From positions 124,001-188,000 of the forward strand of contig NZ_VHIB01000008.1 of assembly GCF_008087345.1 (NCBI RefSeq): a DNA stretch of 64,000 bases, written 5' to 3'. The notes below the pieces were generated by a model. It made no database searches and was not told the DNA's origin. It saw only the letters and a program-made list of their open reading frames with translations. The position numbers and the translations under genes were made by a program. Below are positions 9,920-18,937 of the stretch, one piece after another. The DNA comes from Nocardioides caldifontis (GTDB taxonomy: Bacteria; Actinomycetota; Actinomycetes; Propionibacteriales; Nocardioidaceae). Each line of letters opens with the position of its first letter. Positions within the stretch are counted from its first letter, which is position 1.

Positions 9920-10705
9920 TCAGCCCAGGAACCCGCACTCCCGGACCACGTCGAGCCACTCGTCGTACCCGTCGGCGGGGGCGCAGACCACGCACTCCAT
10001 GCCTCCGGCGCCGGGCAGGACGTCGATGCGCGCGCCAGCCTCGGTCGCCACGAGCCCGCCTGCCGCGCGGTCCCAGAGGTTGAGCCCCTCCTCGACGTAG
10101 GCGTCGGCCCGTCCCGCGCCGATCGCGCACAGGTCGAGGGCGGCCGAGCCCAGGCGGCGGATGTCCCGCACCCGGGTCAGCAGCCGGCTGACCGCGGGGC
10201 CCTGCACGGCGCGGACCCGCTCCTGGTACTGGAACCCGGTCAGCGCCAGCCGCTGCCCCATCGGCACGGTGGCGCGGACCCGGAGCGGCCGGCCGTCGCA
10301 GGTGGCCCCCGCCCCGAGCGCGGCGCTGTAGCGCGTGCCGGACGCCACGTCCACCACGGCGCCGGCGAGCGACCGGCCTTCGTCGTCGACGGCGGCGACG
10401 CTCACGGCGTACTGCGGGATGTCGTAGAGGAAGTTCACGGTGCCGTCGATCGGGTCGACGACCCAGGTGACGCCGGAGCTCGAGCTGCCGCGGCCGCCCT
10501 CCTCGCCGAAGAAGCCGTCTTCCGGGCGGAGCTCGGCGAGCCGACGCCGGAGGAACGCCTCGGACTCGCGGTCCACCTCGGTCACCACGTCGACCGGGCT
10601 GGACTTGGTGGTCTCGACCTCGACCGCGCTGCGACGCCGCTCGCGCACCAGCTCCGCCGCCTCGGTCGCGACGAGCTCGGCGACCCGGCGGAGCTCGCCC
10701 TCCAT
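9920..10705 (-). CDS. Inositol monophosphatase family protein
   Basis: 261 aa Mg2+/Li+-sensitive phosphatase fold. Metal-binding signatures are GEEGGR (about residue 70), WVVDPIDGTVNF and LWDRAAGGLVATEAG. Substrates in the family include inositol-1-phosphate, fructose-1,6-bisphosphate, histidinol phosphate and PAP, and the sequence does not choose among them. The ATG overlaps the ferrochelatase stop as TGATG, so expression is tied to haem synthesis. Confidence 0.92.
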   Translation of the reverse strand: MEGELRRVAELVATEAAELVRERRRSAVEVETTKSSPVDVVTEVDRESEAFLRRRLAELRPEDGFFGEEGGRGSSSSGVTWVVDPIDGTVNFLYDIPQYAVSVAAVDDEGRSLAGAVVDVASGTRYSAALGAGATCDGRPLRVRATVPMGQRLALTGFQYQERVRAVQGPAVSRLLTRVRDIRRLGSAALDLCAIGAGRADAYVEEGLNLWDRAAGGLVATEAGARIDVLPGAGGMECVVCAPADGYDEWLDVVRECGFLG

Positions 10706-11823
10706 CAGTCCGCCCCGCACAGCGCGGGACGGTCGCCACGCAGGTTCGCGCAGCAGCGCGGCGGGCAGACGTCCCACGACGGCGGCAGCGAGCCGACCGC
10801 GGCCCTGGTCGGGGGCAGCCCGGTGCGGCCCGCGGCGGCGCTCTCGACCGCGGCCCGCTCGAGCACGAGGTCACGGACCATCGCGACGAACCGCGGGTCG
10901 AGCCCGGCCGTGGCGGCGCGGGCGAAGGAGACACCGGCGTCCTCGGCGGCCGCCCGGGCCTCGGTGTCGAGGTCGTAGATGACCTCCATGTGGTCGGAGA
11001 TGAAGCCGATCGGCACCACCGCCACCGCCGGCACGCCCTCCTTGGCCAGCTCGGTGATCCGGTCGCCGACGTCGGGCTCCAGCCACGGCACCGACGGCGG
11101 GCCGGAGCGCGAGCAGTAGACCAGCTCGCTGCCGAACCGGTGACCGGTCTGCTGGCGGACCCGCTCGGTGATCTCCGCCGCCACGCTGACGTGCTGGGCG
11201 ACGTAGGCGCCCCCGGCCCCCGGGCCGCCGCTCGCGTCGTTCATCGCGGTGGGGATCGAGTGGGTGACGTAGAGGATCCGCGCGTCGTTGCGCTGCGCGG
11301 CCGGCAGCTCCGCGAGGGCGGCCAGGGTGGCGTCGACCATGGGCTCGACGAAGCCGGGGTGGTTGAAGTAGTGGCGGACCCGGTCGAGCCTCGGCGCGCC
11401 CTGCCCCACCTCGGCGACGGCGGCGGCGAGGTTCTCGCGGTACTGCCGGCACCCGGAGTAGCTGGAGTAGGCGCTGGTGAAGAAGCACAGGGCCCGGCGC
11501 ACCCCGTCCTCGCGCATCGCCCGCAGGGCCTCGGGGAGGTACGGCGTCCAGTTGCGGTTGCCCCAGTAGACCGGAAGGTCAAGCCCGGCCCCCCGGAAGT
11601 CCTCCTCGACCGCCGCGAGGAACTCGCGGTTGAGGTCGTTGATCGGGCTGCGCCCCCCGAAGCCGTAGTAGTGCTGGCCGACCTCCTCGAGCCGCTCGAC
11701 CGGGATCTCCTTGCCGGCGGTGACGTTCTGGAGGAACGGCACCACGTCCTCGGGCTTCTCGGGGCCCCCGAAGGACACCAGCAGGAGTGCGTCGTACGGA
11801 GCGGCGGAGGGGCGGGCGTCCAT
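10705..11823 (-). CDS. hemH: Ferrochelatase (coproporphyrin III type)
   Basis: 372 aa. Inserts Fe2+ into a porphyrin; in actinobacteria the substrate is coproporphyrin III (CpfC). Family features: [15 protein letters not shown] near the N-terminus, [12 protein letters not shown], the metal-site region [28 protein letters not shown] and [13 protein letters not shown]. The C-terminal tail [17 protein letters not shown] is cysteine-rich, in the place where actinobacterial enzymes carry a [2Fe-2S] cluster. ATG 11823 follows a TAGGAT -10 by 7 nt. Coupled to the phosphatase gene downstream. Confidence 0.95.
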   Translation of the reverse strand: MDARPSAAPYDALLLVSFGGPEKPEDVVPFLQNVTAGKEIPVERLEEVGQHYYGFGGRSPINDLNREFLAAVEEDFRGAGLDLPVYWGNRNWTPYLPEALRAMREDGVRRALCFFTSAYSSYSGCRQYRENLAAAVAEVGQGAPRLDRVRHYFNHPGFVEPMVDATLAALAELPAAQRNDARILYVTHSIPTAMNDASGGPGAGGAYVAQHVSVAAEITERVRQQTGHRFGSELVYCSRSGPPSVPWLEPDVGDRITELAKEGVPAVAVVPIGFISDHMEVIYDLDTEARAAAEDAGVSFARAATAGLDPRFVAMVRDLVLERAAVESAAAGRTGLPPTRAAVGSLPPSWDVCPPRCCANLRGDRPALCGAD

Positions 11824-11830
11824 GGCGGCA

Positions 11831-11836
11831 ATCCTA
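11831..11836 (-). promoter_or_regulatory. -10 element of hemH
   Basis: TAGGAT, 7 nt before ATG 11823. Confidence 0.6.
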
Positions 11837-11861
11837 GGGAGCCACGCCTGAGCAGCGCCCC

Positions 11862-11867
11862 TAGCAT
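11862..11867 (+). promoter_or_regulatory. -10 element of the MFS gene
   Basis: TAGCAT, 6 nt before GTG 11874; divergent from hemH across 50 bp. Confidence 0.55.
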
Positions 11868-11873
11868 TGCGCG

Positions 11874-13055
11874 GTGCCCTCCACCCCTTCGGCGTACCGG
11901 CGCGTCCTGACGACGCCGGGCGCACTCGCCTTCAGCGCCGCCGGGCTGGTCGCCCGGTTGCCGTTGTCCATGGTGGGGCTGGGGATCGTGCTGGCCGTGA
12001 CGGCGGCGACCGGCAGCTATGCGGTGGCCGGCGGCGTCTCGGCCGCGTACGTCGCCAGCAACGCCGTCTGCGCGGTGTTCCTCGCCCGGCTGGTGGACCG
12101 GCTAGGCCAGCGGCCGGTGCTCGCGTCGGCGGTCACCCTGTCCACCAGCGCCCTCGCCGGCCTCGTGGTGGCCGTCGAGCTCGGGTGGGCGAACCCGGTG
12201 CCGCACCTGTTCGCGGCGCTGGCCGGAGCGACGATGCCGAACGTGGGCGCCGCGGTCCGGGAGCGGTGGTCGCACGCGGTCCGCGAGCGGTCCCTGCTCG
12301 ACACCGCCTTCGCCGTCGAGGCCGTCAACGACGAGGTCGTCTACATGGTCGGGCCGGTCCTGGTGACCGCGCTCGCGGTGGCGGCCCACCCCGTTGCCGG
12401 CCTCGCCACGGCGGGGGTCGCCGCACTGCTCGGCACGTGGGTGCTCGTCGCGCAGCGCTCGACCGAGCCGCCGCGTCACACGGCCGAGGTGCGCACCGCC
12501 CTGCCCTCGGAGCCGATGCCGTGGCTGCGGCTGAGCCCGATGGTGGTCGGCGCGGTCTGCCTGGGGGTGCTCTTCGGCGGCACCGAGGTCGCGGTGGTCG
12601 CCTTCGCCGAGGATGCCGGGCACCGGGGGGCGTCCGGGCTCCTGCTCGCGGTCTGGGCCCTGGGCAGCCTCCTCTCCGGCGTGGTGTCCGGCGCGGTGGT
12701 CTTCCGGCGCTCCGCGCTGACCCGCTACCGGATCGGGATCCTGGCGCTGGCGCTGCTGATGGTGCCGCTGCCGTTCGTGGAGTCGTTGGCGGTGGCGACG
12801 GTCGTGCTGTTCCTCGCCGGCTTCGCGATCTCGCCGACGATGATCGCGACGGTGTCGTGGACGAAGGACGTCGTCCCGGCCTCGCGGCTCAACGAGGGGA
12901 TGACCGTGGTCAGCACCGGGATCTACGCCGGCGTCGCCCCCGGCGCGGCGCTCGTCGGGATCGTCGTGGACGCGGCCGGGGCCTCCCCGGCGTTCTGGGT
13001 GGCCGCCGGCGCCGGGCTCGTCGGGGCCGGGACGGCCTGGCTGGCCTCCGACTAG
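11874..13055 (+). CDS. MFS transporter
   Basis: 393 aa, about 12 transmembrane segments with LVDRLGQRP as the cytoplasmic loop 2-3 motif of the major facilitator superfamily. It belongs to the YbfB/AraJ-like group with short loops; the substrate cannot be predicted. It may export a small molecule. Its promoter faces that of hemH, so haem-linked regulation is possible but unproven. Confidence 0.88.
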   Translation: MPSTPSAYRRVLTTPGALAFSAAGLVARLPLSMVGLGIVLAVTAATGSYAVAGGVSAAYVASNAVCAVFLARLVDRLGQRPVLASAVTLSTSALAGLVVAVELGWANPVPHLFAALAGATMPNVGAAVRERWSHAVRERSLLDTAFAVEAVNDEVVYMVGPVLVTALAVAAHPVAGLATAGVAALLGTWVLVAQRSTEPPRHTAEVRTALPSEPMPWLRLSPMVVGAVCLGVLFGGTEVAVVAFAEDAGHRGASGLLLAVWALGSLLSGVVSGAVVFRRSALTRYRIGILALALLMVPLPFVESLAVATVVLFLAGFAISPTMIATVSWTKDVVPASRLNEGMTVVSTGIYAGVAPGAALVGIVVDAAGASPAFWVAAGAGLVGAGTAWLASD

Positions 13056-13066
13056 TGCGGTTCCAC

Positions 13067-13072
13067 TAGGTT
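13067..13072 (+). promoter_or_regulatory. -10 element of the FAD-linked oxidase gene
   Basis: TAGGTT, 7 nt before GTG 13080; gives this gene its own promoter although it starts only 24 bp after the MFS stop. Confidence 0.6.
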
Positions 13073-13079
13073 CGCCCCC

Positions 13080-14369
13080 GTGACGTGGCGCAACTGGTCC
13101 GGGCTCGCCACCGCCGACCCCGCGAAGGTGCTGGCCCCGGCGACCCCCGAACAGGTGGCGGAGGCGGTGCGGGACGCCGCCCGGTCAGGGCTCCGGGTGC
13201 GGATGCACGGCACCGGCCACTCCTTCACCGACGTGGCGGTGACCGACGGCGTGCACCTGCAGCCCCACCGGCTGAGCGGCGTCGTCGCCGTCGACCGCCG
13301 CGCGATGACGGTCACCGCGCTCGCCGGCACCACGCTGCACGAGCTGAACGCGCGGCTCGAGGCGCTCGGGCTGGCGCTCCACAACATGGGCGACGTCGAC
13401 CCGCAGACCCTCGCCGGCGCGGTGTCGACCGGCACCCACGGCACCGGCGGCGTGACCGCCTCGCTGTCGGGGCAGCTCGAGGCGCTCCAGCTCGTCACGG
13501 CCGACGGCGAGCTCCGCACGGTCGACCGGGACCACGACCCGGAGCTGTTCCACGCCGCCCGCGTCGGTCTCGGCGCCGTCGGCGTGATCACGGCGCTCAC
13601 CTTCCGTGTCGAGCCGGCGTTCCACCTCCACGCGGTGGAGCAGCCGATGGCGTGGGAGGAGCTGCTGGAGCGTCACTCCACCCTGGTCGAGGGGCACCAC
13701 CACGTCGACGCCTACTGGTTCCCGCACACCGACCGGTGCCTGGTGAAGACCAACGACCGCACGCTCGAGCCGCCGGCGCCGCTGTCGCGGCGGCGCGCCT
13801 GGGTCGAGGACGAGCTGCTGTCGAACACCGCCTTCGGCGCGGTCGACCGGTTCACCACGCGGTTCCCGCGGACGGTCCCGACGGTCAACCGGCTCACGGC
13901 TCGCGGCTGGGGCGCCCGGGAGTACGTCGACCTCTCCCACCGGGTCTTCGTGGCCAGCCGCCGGGTGGTCTTCCGGGAGATGGAGTACTCGTTGCCGCGC
14001 GAGCAGGGCATGGCCGTGCTGCGGGAGGCCCGGCGGCTGATCGAGCGGCAGGGGTGGAAGGTCGCCTGGCCGGTGGAGATCCGCGCGACCCCGCCCGACG
14101 AGGCGTGGCTCTCCTCGACGTACGGCAGGGACTCGGTGTACCTCGCGTTCCACGTCGGCCAGGGGGTCGACCACCGCCCGTACTTCACCGGCGTCGAGCG
14201 GCTCCTCCGCGAGCACGACGGCCGCCCCCACTGGGGGAAGCTGCACACCCGCACCGCCGCCGACCTCGCGCCCGCCTACCCCCGCTGGGCCGACTTCGCC
14301 GCGGTGCGCGACCGCGCCGACCCGGAGCGACTCTTCGCCAACGACTACGTGGAGCGGGTCCTGGGCTGA
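13080..14369 (+). CDS. FAD-dependent sugar-lactone oxidase, ALO/GulLO family
   Basis: 429 aa flavoprotein: FAD_binding_4 (PCMH) domain about residues 15-180 with HGTGHSFTDVA and GAVSTGTHGTGG, and a C-terminal D-arabinono-1,4-lactone oxidase domain ending in HWGKLHT and the LFANDYVERVLG tail. Members oxidise aldonolactones or alditols using O2 or another acceptor. The histidine of GHSF is at the position that carries covalent FAD in some relatives. The physiological substrate is not determined. Confidence 0.9.
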   Translation: MTWRNWSGLATADPAKVLAPATPEQVAEAVRDAARSGLRVRMHGTGHSFTDVAVTDGVHLQPHRLSGVVAVDRRAMTVTALAGTTLHELNARLEALGLALHNMGDVDPQTLAGAVSTGTHGTGGVTASLSGQLEALQLVTADGELRTVDRDHDPELFHAARVGLGAVGVITALTFRVEPAFHLHAVEQPMAWEELLERHSTLVEGHHHVDAYWFPHTDRCLVKTNDRTLEPPAPLSRRRAWVEDELLSNTAFGAVDRFTTRFPRTVPTVNRLTARGWGAREYVDLSHRVFVASRRVVFREMEYSLPREQGMAVLREARRLIERQGWKVAWPVEIRATPPDEAWLSSTYGRDSVYLAFHVGQGVDHRPYFTGVERLLREHDGRPHWGKLHTRTAADLAPAYPRWADFAAVRDRADPERLFANDYVERVLG

Positions 14370-14371
14370 AG

Positions 14372-14377
14372 TAGGCT
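14372..14377 (+). promoter_or_regulatory. -10 element of sepH
   Basis: TAGGCT, 8 nt before ATG 14386; supports this start for the short SepH. Confidence 0.6.
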
Positions 14378-14385
14378 CCACCGTC

Positions 14386-15360
14386 ATGGAGAGCGTGCTT
14401 CGCCCCCGCGACATCCAGGCCAGGATCCGGTCCGGGGAGAGCCCCGAGTCGGTGGCCGCGGCGGCCCAGGTGACCGTCGACCGGATCATGGGGTTCGCGA
14501 CTCCGGTGCTCGCCGAGCGCGCCTACGTCGCCCAGCAGGCGCAGAAGGCGTCGGTGCGCCGCCGCGCCGGCGACGGTCCGGTCGGCCACCTCGGCGACGC
14601 GGTCGCGGAGCGGCTGACCCGCGAGGACGTCGACCCCGGGGCGGTCGAGTGGGACGCGTGGCGGCGTGAGGACGGCCGCTGGACGCTGGTCGCCGACTAC
14701 CCCGCCGCGGACGGGCAGCGTCGCGCGCAGTTCGTCTTCGACGTCGCCGGCCGCTACGTGGTCGCCGACGACGACGAGTCGCGCCGCCTGGTGGGCGAGC
14801 GGTCCACCGCGCGCCCCTCGCCCGACCAGCCCGACGACCAGGTCTCGCTGGGCGACGACGCGATCGCGCTGGTCACCGGCCGCCCGGTCGCCGCGGTGGT
14901 CGACCCGGCCGAGCGGGGAGCGCCCGAGGCCCGCCCCGACACCGCCGACGAGCCCACCGAGGAGCTCTCCGAGGTCGCCCGCCCGCTCCGTGCGGTCCCC
15001 ACCTCCCCGCCGGCCGCGGACTGGATCGCCACCCAGGCCTCCGAGCGGCCACCGGCCCCGGAGCGGGCAGCTGAGCCCGAGCCCGAGCCGGAACCCGAGC
15101 CGGTCGCCGAGCCGGTCGCCGAGCCGGTCGCCGAGCCGGTCGCCGAGCCGGTCGCCGAGCCGGTCGCCCAGGCCCCCGCGACGCCCGCCGCGCCCGACCA
15201 GGACACGCTCTTCGAGGTCGCTCCCGAGCCGGCCGAGGAGCCCGGCCCGGAGCCGGAGCCCGAGCAGCCGGCGAAGCCGCGACGCTCCTCGAAGTCGAAG
15301 GGGCGGGCCTCGGTGCCGAGCTGGGACGAGATCATGTTCGGATCCGCCAAGAACGAGTAG
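14386..15360 (+). CDS. sepH: Septation protein SepH (DUF3071), lacking the usual N-terminal domain
   Basis: 324 aa. SepH stimulates FtsZ assembly at division sites in Streptomyces and mycobacteria. The helix-turn-helix block is clear at residues 5-50 (LRPRDIQARIRSGESPESVA, PVLAERAYVA), followed by the WRREDGRW region and a long Pro/Glu-rich tail with EPVA repeats. Homologues I know have about 55 further residues before LRPRDIQ, ending in a stretch like IEVES; here the ATG sits exactly at that junction. In-frame sequence upstream does not match the missing domain and belongs to the preceding gene. FtsZ-related function is therefore likely but the protein is a shortened form. Confidence 0.88.
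   Translation: MESVLRPRDIQARIRSGESPESVAAAAQVTVDRIMGFATPVLAERAYVAQQAQKASVRRRAGDGPVGHLGDAVAERLTREDVDPGAVEWDAWRREDGRWTLVADYPAADGQRRAQFVFDVAGRYVVADDDESRRLVGERSTARPSPDQPDDQVSLGDDAIALVTGRPVAAVVDPAERGAPEARPDTADEPTEELSEVARPLRAVPTSPPAADWIATQASERPPAPERAAEPEPEPEPEPVAEPVAEPVAEPVAEPVAEPVAQAPATPAAPDQDTLFEVAPEPAEEPGPEPEPEQPAKPRRSSKSKGRASVPSWDEIMFGSAKNE
15097..15168 (+). repeat. 12-bp tandem repeat inside sepH
   Basis: Six perfect copies of GAGCCGGTCGCC, encoding EPVA repeats in the disordered C-terminal linker. Being in-frame, copy-number change would only alter linker length. Confidence 0.95.
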
Positions 15361-15363
15361 GGT
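15358..15363 (+). promoter_or_regulatory. -10 element of the two-domain SDR gene
   Basis: TAGGGT, 9 nt before GTG 15373. Its first three bases are the TAG stop codon of sepH. Confidence 0.5.
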
Positions 15364-15372
15364 CCCGAGGTC

Positions 15373-17394
15373 GTGGCCTACTTCGTGACCGGCGCGACCG
15401 GCTTCATCGGGCGGTTCCTCGTGCAGGAGCTGCTCGACCACCGCGAGGGCGAGGTCTTCGTGCTCGTCCGCCCCGGTTCACGCCACCGGCTCGACCGGCT
15501 GGTCCGCCGCTGGGGCCCCCAGGCCAAGCGGGTGACGCCGGTGCTCGGCGACCTCGGCGAGGCGGCGCTCGGTGTCGACCCGGCCTGGGTGCGTGAGCAC
15601 GAGGGCACGATCGACCACTTCTTCCACCTCGCGGCCGTCTACGACATGACCGCCTCCGACGAGCAGAACGAGACGTTCAACGTCGGCGGCACCCGCAACG
15701 CCATCGAGCTCGCCGCCGACCTCGACGCCGGCGTCTTCCACCAGGTCTCCTCGATCGCCGCGTCGGGCGACCACGAGGGGCTGTGGGACGAGACGATGTT
15801 CGACGTCGGCCAGGGGCTGCCGTCGCCGTACCACCGGACGAAGTACGAGTCCGAGCGGATCGTCCGCGAGGAGTCCGCGGTCCCGTGGCGGGTCTACCGG
15901 CCGTCGATGGTCATCGGCCACTCCGAGACCGGCGAGATGGACAAGGTCGACGGGCCCTACTACTTCTTCCCGCTGCTCAAGGTGCTCCGAGACTTCCTGC
16001 CGTCGTGGACCCCGCTGGTCGGCGTCGACCTCGGCGACACCAACGTGGTGCCGGTCGACTACGTCGCCAAGGCCATCGACCACCTGGCGCACCTGCCCGG
16101 CCGCGACGGCGAGGCGTTCCACCTGGTCAACCCCGAGCCGCAGCGCACGGTCGACGTGCTCAACCTGTTCGCGACGGCCGCCGGGGCGCCGAGGCTCGCC
16201 ACCCCGGTGGACCGCGAGGTGACCAAGGTGGTCCCGACCGGGCTGCTCCCCCGGTTCGCGCGGCCCACCTCGCTGCTCAAGTCGGCGCTCCGCACCCCGC
16301 CCGCACAGCTCGCGCTGCGCGAGACCGTCGGCCGGCTCGGCATCCCGCCCGAGGTCGTCGAGCACGCCTCCTTCCCGACGACGTACGGCGCGCGGCTGAC
16401 GCAGGACGCGCTGAGCGGCTCCGGCATCGCCGTCCCCGACCTGGAGAGCTACGCCGAGCGGGTCTTCGGGTTCTGGGAGGAGCAGCTCGACGACTCGCTG
16501 TCGCGCGACCGGCGGACCGTGAAGGCGCTCGAGGGGCGGACGGTGGTGATCACCGGTGGCTCGTCGGGGATCGGCGCGGCCACCGCGCACAAGGTCGCGC
16601 AGGCCGGTGGGATCCCGGTGCTGGTCGCCCGCGGCAAGGACAAGCTCGAGGTGATCAAGGACGCCATCGAGGCGCGCGGCGGCACCGCGCACGTCTTCCC
16701 GTGCGACCTCTCCGACCTCGAGGCGATCGACGACCTGGCGGCGCGGCTGTCCAGCGAGCTGGGGTCCGTGGACTTCCTGGTCAACAACGCCGGCCGCTCG
16801 ATCCGCCGCTCGCTGAAGCTGAGCCACGACCGGTTCCACGACTTCGAGCGCACGATGCAGCTCAACTACTTCGGCGCGATCCGGCTGGTCATCGGGCTGC
16901 TGCCGCGGATGCGGGAGCAGAAGCACGGCCACATCGTGAACATCAGCTCCATCGGCGTGCAGACCAGCCCGCCGCGGTTCAGCGCCTACGTGGCGTCGAA
17001 GGCGGCGCTGGACGCGTGGAGCAACGTGGTCAGCTCCGAGGTCGTCGGCGACGGCATCACGTTCACCACGATCCACATGCCGCTGGTGAAGACGCCGATG
17101 ATCGCGCCGACGAAGCTCTACGACCGGTTCCCGACGATCAGCCCCGCCCAGGCCGCCGACATGGTGGTCCGGGGGCTGGTGGACCGCCCCCACGAGATCA
17201 ACACCACGCTGGGGACGATGGGGGCGCTGGCCCACACGCTCGCGCCGCGCGCGGCGTTCCGGGTGCTGCACCTCGCCTACCGGGTGTTCCCCGACTCGGC
17301 GGCGGCACGGGGCGAGGCGAAGGCCCACCAGCCGGAGCCGACCAGCACCCAGCAGCTGGTGCTCGCGCGGCTCACCCGCGGCGTGCACTGGTAG
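15373..17394 (+). CDS. Two-domain short-chain dehydrogenase/reductase, fatty acyl-CoA reductase-like
   Basis: 673 aa. Residues 1-370 form an extended SDR (male-sterility/NAD_binding_4 type): GATGFIG at 7-13 and a YHRTK active site near 154. Residues 385-640 form a classical SDR: GGSSGIG near 395, NNAG, and YVASK with the tyrosine near 539. The same tandem layout occurs in mycobacterial AcrA1 (Rv3391), described as an acyl-CoA reductase, so fatty acyl-CoA or lipid reduction is the best guess. Both domains keep their cofactor and catalytic motifs. Confidence 0.85.
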   Translation: MAYFVTGATGFIGRFLVQELLDHREGEVFVLVRPGSRHRLDRLVRRWGPQAKRVTPVLGDLGEAALGVDPAWVREHEGTIDHFFHLAAVYDMTASDEQNETFNVGGTRNAIELAADLDAGVFHQVSSIAASGDHEGLWDETMFDVGQGLPSPYHRTKYESERIVREESAVPWRVYRPSMVIGHSETGEMDKVDGPYYFFPLLKVLRDFLPSWTPLVGVDLGDTNVVPVDYVAKAIDHLAHLPGRDGEAFHLVNPEPQRTVDVLNLFATAAGAPRLATPVDREVTKVVPTGLLPRFARPTSLLKSALRTPPAQLALRETVGRLGIPPEVVEHASFPTTYGARLTQDALSGSGIAVPDLESYAERVFGFWEEQLDDSLSRDRRTVKALEGRTVVITGGSSGIGAATAHKVAQAGGIPVLVARGKDKLEVIKDAIEARGGTAHVFPCDLSDLEAIDDLAARLSSELGSVDFLVNNAGRSIRRSLKLSHDRFHDFERTMQLNYFGAIRLVIGLLPRMREQKHGHIVNISSIGVQTSPPRFSAYVASKAALDAWSNVVSSEVVGDGITFTTIHMPLVKTPMIAPTKLYDRFPTISPAQAADMVVRGLVDRPHEINTTLGTMGALAHTLAPRAAFRVLHLAYRVFPDSAAARGEAKAHQPEPTSTQQLVLARLTRGVHW

Positions 17395-17404
17395 CGCGGG
17401 CGGC

Positions 17405-18214
17405 TCACCCCGTCGCGACCGGCCGCTCCGGGTCGGTCACCCACTCGCTCCACGAGCCCGCGTACAGCGCGGCACGCACGCCCAGGAGCTCCAGCGCGAG
17501 CACGTCGTGGGCGGCGGTCACGCCCGAGCCGCAGTAGACCGCGACCTCGTCCGAGGCCAACGCGGCCGCGTAGACCTCGCGCAGCTCCTCGACCGTCCGG
17601 AACCTCCCGTCCTGACCCAGGTTGGCGGCGGTCGGCACGTTGACCGCGCCGGGGACGTGGCCGGCCACCGGGTCGACCGGCTCGACCTCGCCGCGGTACC
17701 GCTCCGGAGCGCGGGCGTCCACCAGCACGCCGTCCCCGGCGATCCGCGCGGCACCGTCGGCGTCCACGACCGGAAGGTGACCAGGGTCGGCGTCGAAGCT
17801 CCCCCGTTCCGGCGTCACCGGTCCGGCCTCCACGGGCGAGCCCGCGGCGCGCCACGCCGACCAGCCGCCGTCGAGCACCCGGACGTCCGGGTGGCCGTGG
17901 AACCGCAGCAGCCACCAGCACCGCGCGGCGGACGTCCCACCCACGTCGTCGTACACCACGACCGGACGGTCCCGGTCCACGCCGCAGCGCCGCATCTCCT
18001 CGGCGAACCGTCCGGGTTCCGGGAGCGGGTGCCGCCCGCCCGCGCCGGCGGGGTCCGCGAGGACGGTGTCGAGGTCGACGTACACCGCTCCCGGGACGTG
18101 GCCGGCCTCGTGCTGGGCACGACCGTCGCTCCTGCCGAGCTGCCACCGGACGTCGAGCACCGTCACCGAGCCGAGTGCACGGGCGAGCTCCGGGACACCG
18201 ATCAGCGGGCTCAC
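17405..18214 (-). CDS. Thiosulfate/3-mercaptopyruvate sulfurtransferase
   Basis: 269 aa with two rhodanese domains. The first (VLDVRWQLG, GHVPGAVYVDLD) is structural; the second holds the catalytic loop VYCGSGVTA with the nucleophilic cysteine at residue 228. It transfers sulfane sulfur to cyanide or thiols. The CGSGV loop fits 3-mercaptopyruvate- or thiosulfate-type enzymes and does not settle the donor. The GTG start overlaps the PIG-L deacetylase stop as GTGA. Confidence 0.93.
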   Translation of the reverse strand: MSPLIGVPELARALGSVTVLDVRWQLGRSDGRAQHEAGHVPGAVYVDLDTVLADPAGAGGRHPLPEPGRFAEEMRRCGVDRDRPVVVYDDVGGTSAARCWWLLRFHGHPDVRVLDGGWSAWRAAGSPVEAGPVTPERGSFDADPGHLPVVDADGAARIAGDGVLVDARAPERYRGEVEPVDPVAGHVPGAVNVPTAANLGQDGRFRTVEELREVYAAALASDEVAVYCGSGVTAAHDVLALELLGVRAALYAGSWSEWVTDPERPVATG

Positions 18215-18912
18215 CGGCTGACCTCCGCGAAGCTCTCGACCGCGACCCACCGGGCGAACGCCTCGTCACCGAGGGCCTCGAAGATCGGGCCGGTCTGGCT
18301 CCACTGGTGGCGCAGCGCCGCGACCTTACGCCTGAGCAAGGAACCCTCGAGCTCGAGCCGCAGGTCCAGCTCCTCGCGGGGCACCAGCCGCGGCTCCCCG
18401 AGCTCGTAGACGCCGAACCGCTCGTCCACCGCCGCGCCGGCCGCGTGGTCCTCCGGCGTCATCACGGCGTGCAGCACCCGCACGTCGGTGCGCTCGCCGA
18501 CCGCGAGCTCGACCCAGCGGCTGACCGCACGGTGGTCCGGGTGGCCGGTGAACCCCTCCGGCCCGAAGGTCAGCACCGTCGCCGGCCGTACCTCCTCCAG
18601 CAGCGCTCGGAGCTGGGCGACCGGGACGTCGAGCTCCACCTCGGCGCACCGGCCGTCGGGGTGGCCGAGCCAGTGGTGCTCGTCCACGCCGAGCTCGCCG
18701 AGCGCATCCGCCAGCTCCGCCTCGCGGGTCCGGGCCAGCAGCTCCCGCGTCGCCTCGTCGGCGGAGGGGTCCCACGCCTCGCCGTACGTCGCGGTCACGC
18801 AGACCGCCCGCTCCCCCGCGTCCCGCAGGGCGGCGAGCACCCCGCCTGAGAGGTAGGTCTCGTCGTCCGGATGCGCCCAGACCGCCATGGTCGTCCCCAG
18901 CACGTCGTCCAC
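18211..18912 (-). CDS. PIG-L family deacetylase
   Basis: 233 aa LmbE-like metalloenzyme. Zinc motif AHPDDE at residues 13-18 and the second motif HPDHRAVSRW are intact. The family includes MshB and Mca of mycothiol metabolism and GlcNAc deacetylases; the pairing with a sulfurtransferase is compatible with thiol metabolism but not decisive. GTG 18912 is supported by a CACCCT hexamer 6 nt upstream. It is divergent from tdk with only 25 bp between start codons. Confidence 0.88.
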   Translation of the reverse strand: MDDVLGTTMAVWAHPDDETYLSGGVLAALRDAGERAVCVTATYGEAWDPSADEATRELLARTREAELADALGELGVDEHHWLGHPDGRCAEVELDVPVAQLRALLEEVRPATVLTFGPEGFTGHPDHRAVSRWVELAVGERTDVRVLHAVMTPEDHAAGAAVDERFGVYELGEPRLVPREELDLRLELEGSLLRRKVAALRHQWSQTGPIFEALGDEAFARWVAVESFAEVSR

Positions 18913-18918
18913 GGCACC

Positions 18919-18924
18919 AGGGTG
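18919..18924 (-). promoter_or_regulatory. -10 element of the PIG-L gene
   Basis: CACCCT, 6 nt before GTG 18912; separated by a single base pair from the opposing tdk -10. Confidence 0.45.
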
Positions 18925-18925
18925 G

Positions 18926-18931
18926 CATGAT
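18926..18931 (+). promoter_or_regulatory. -10 element of tdk
   Basis: CATGAT, 6 nt before GTG 18938. Confidence 0.5.
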
Positions 18932-18937
18932 CCCGCC

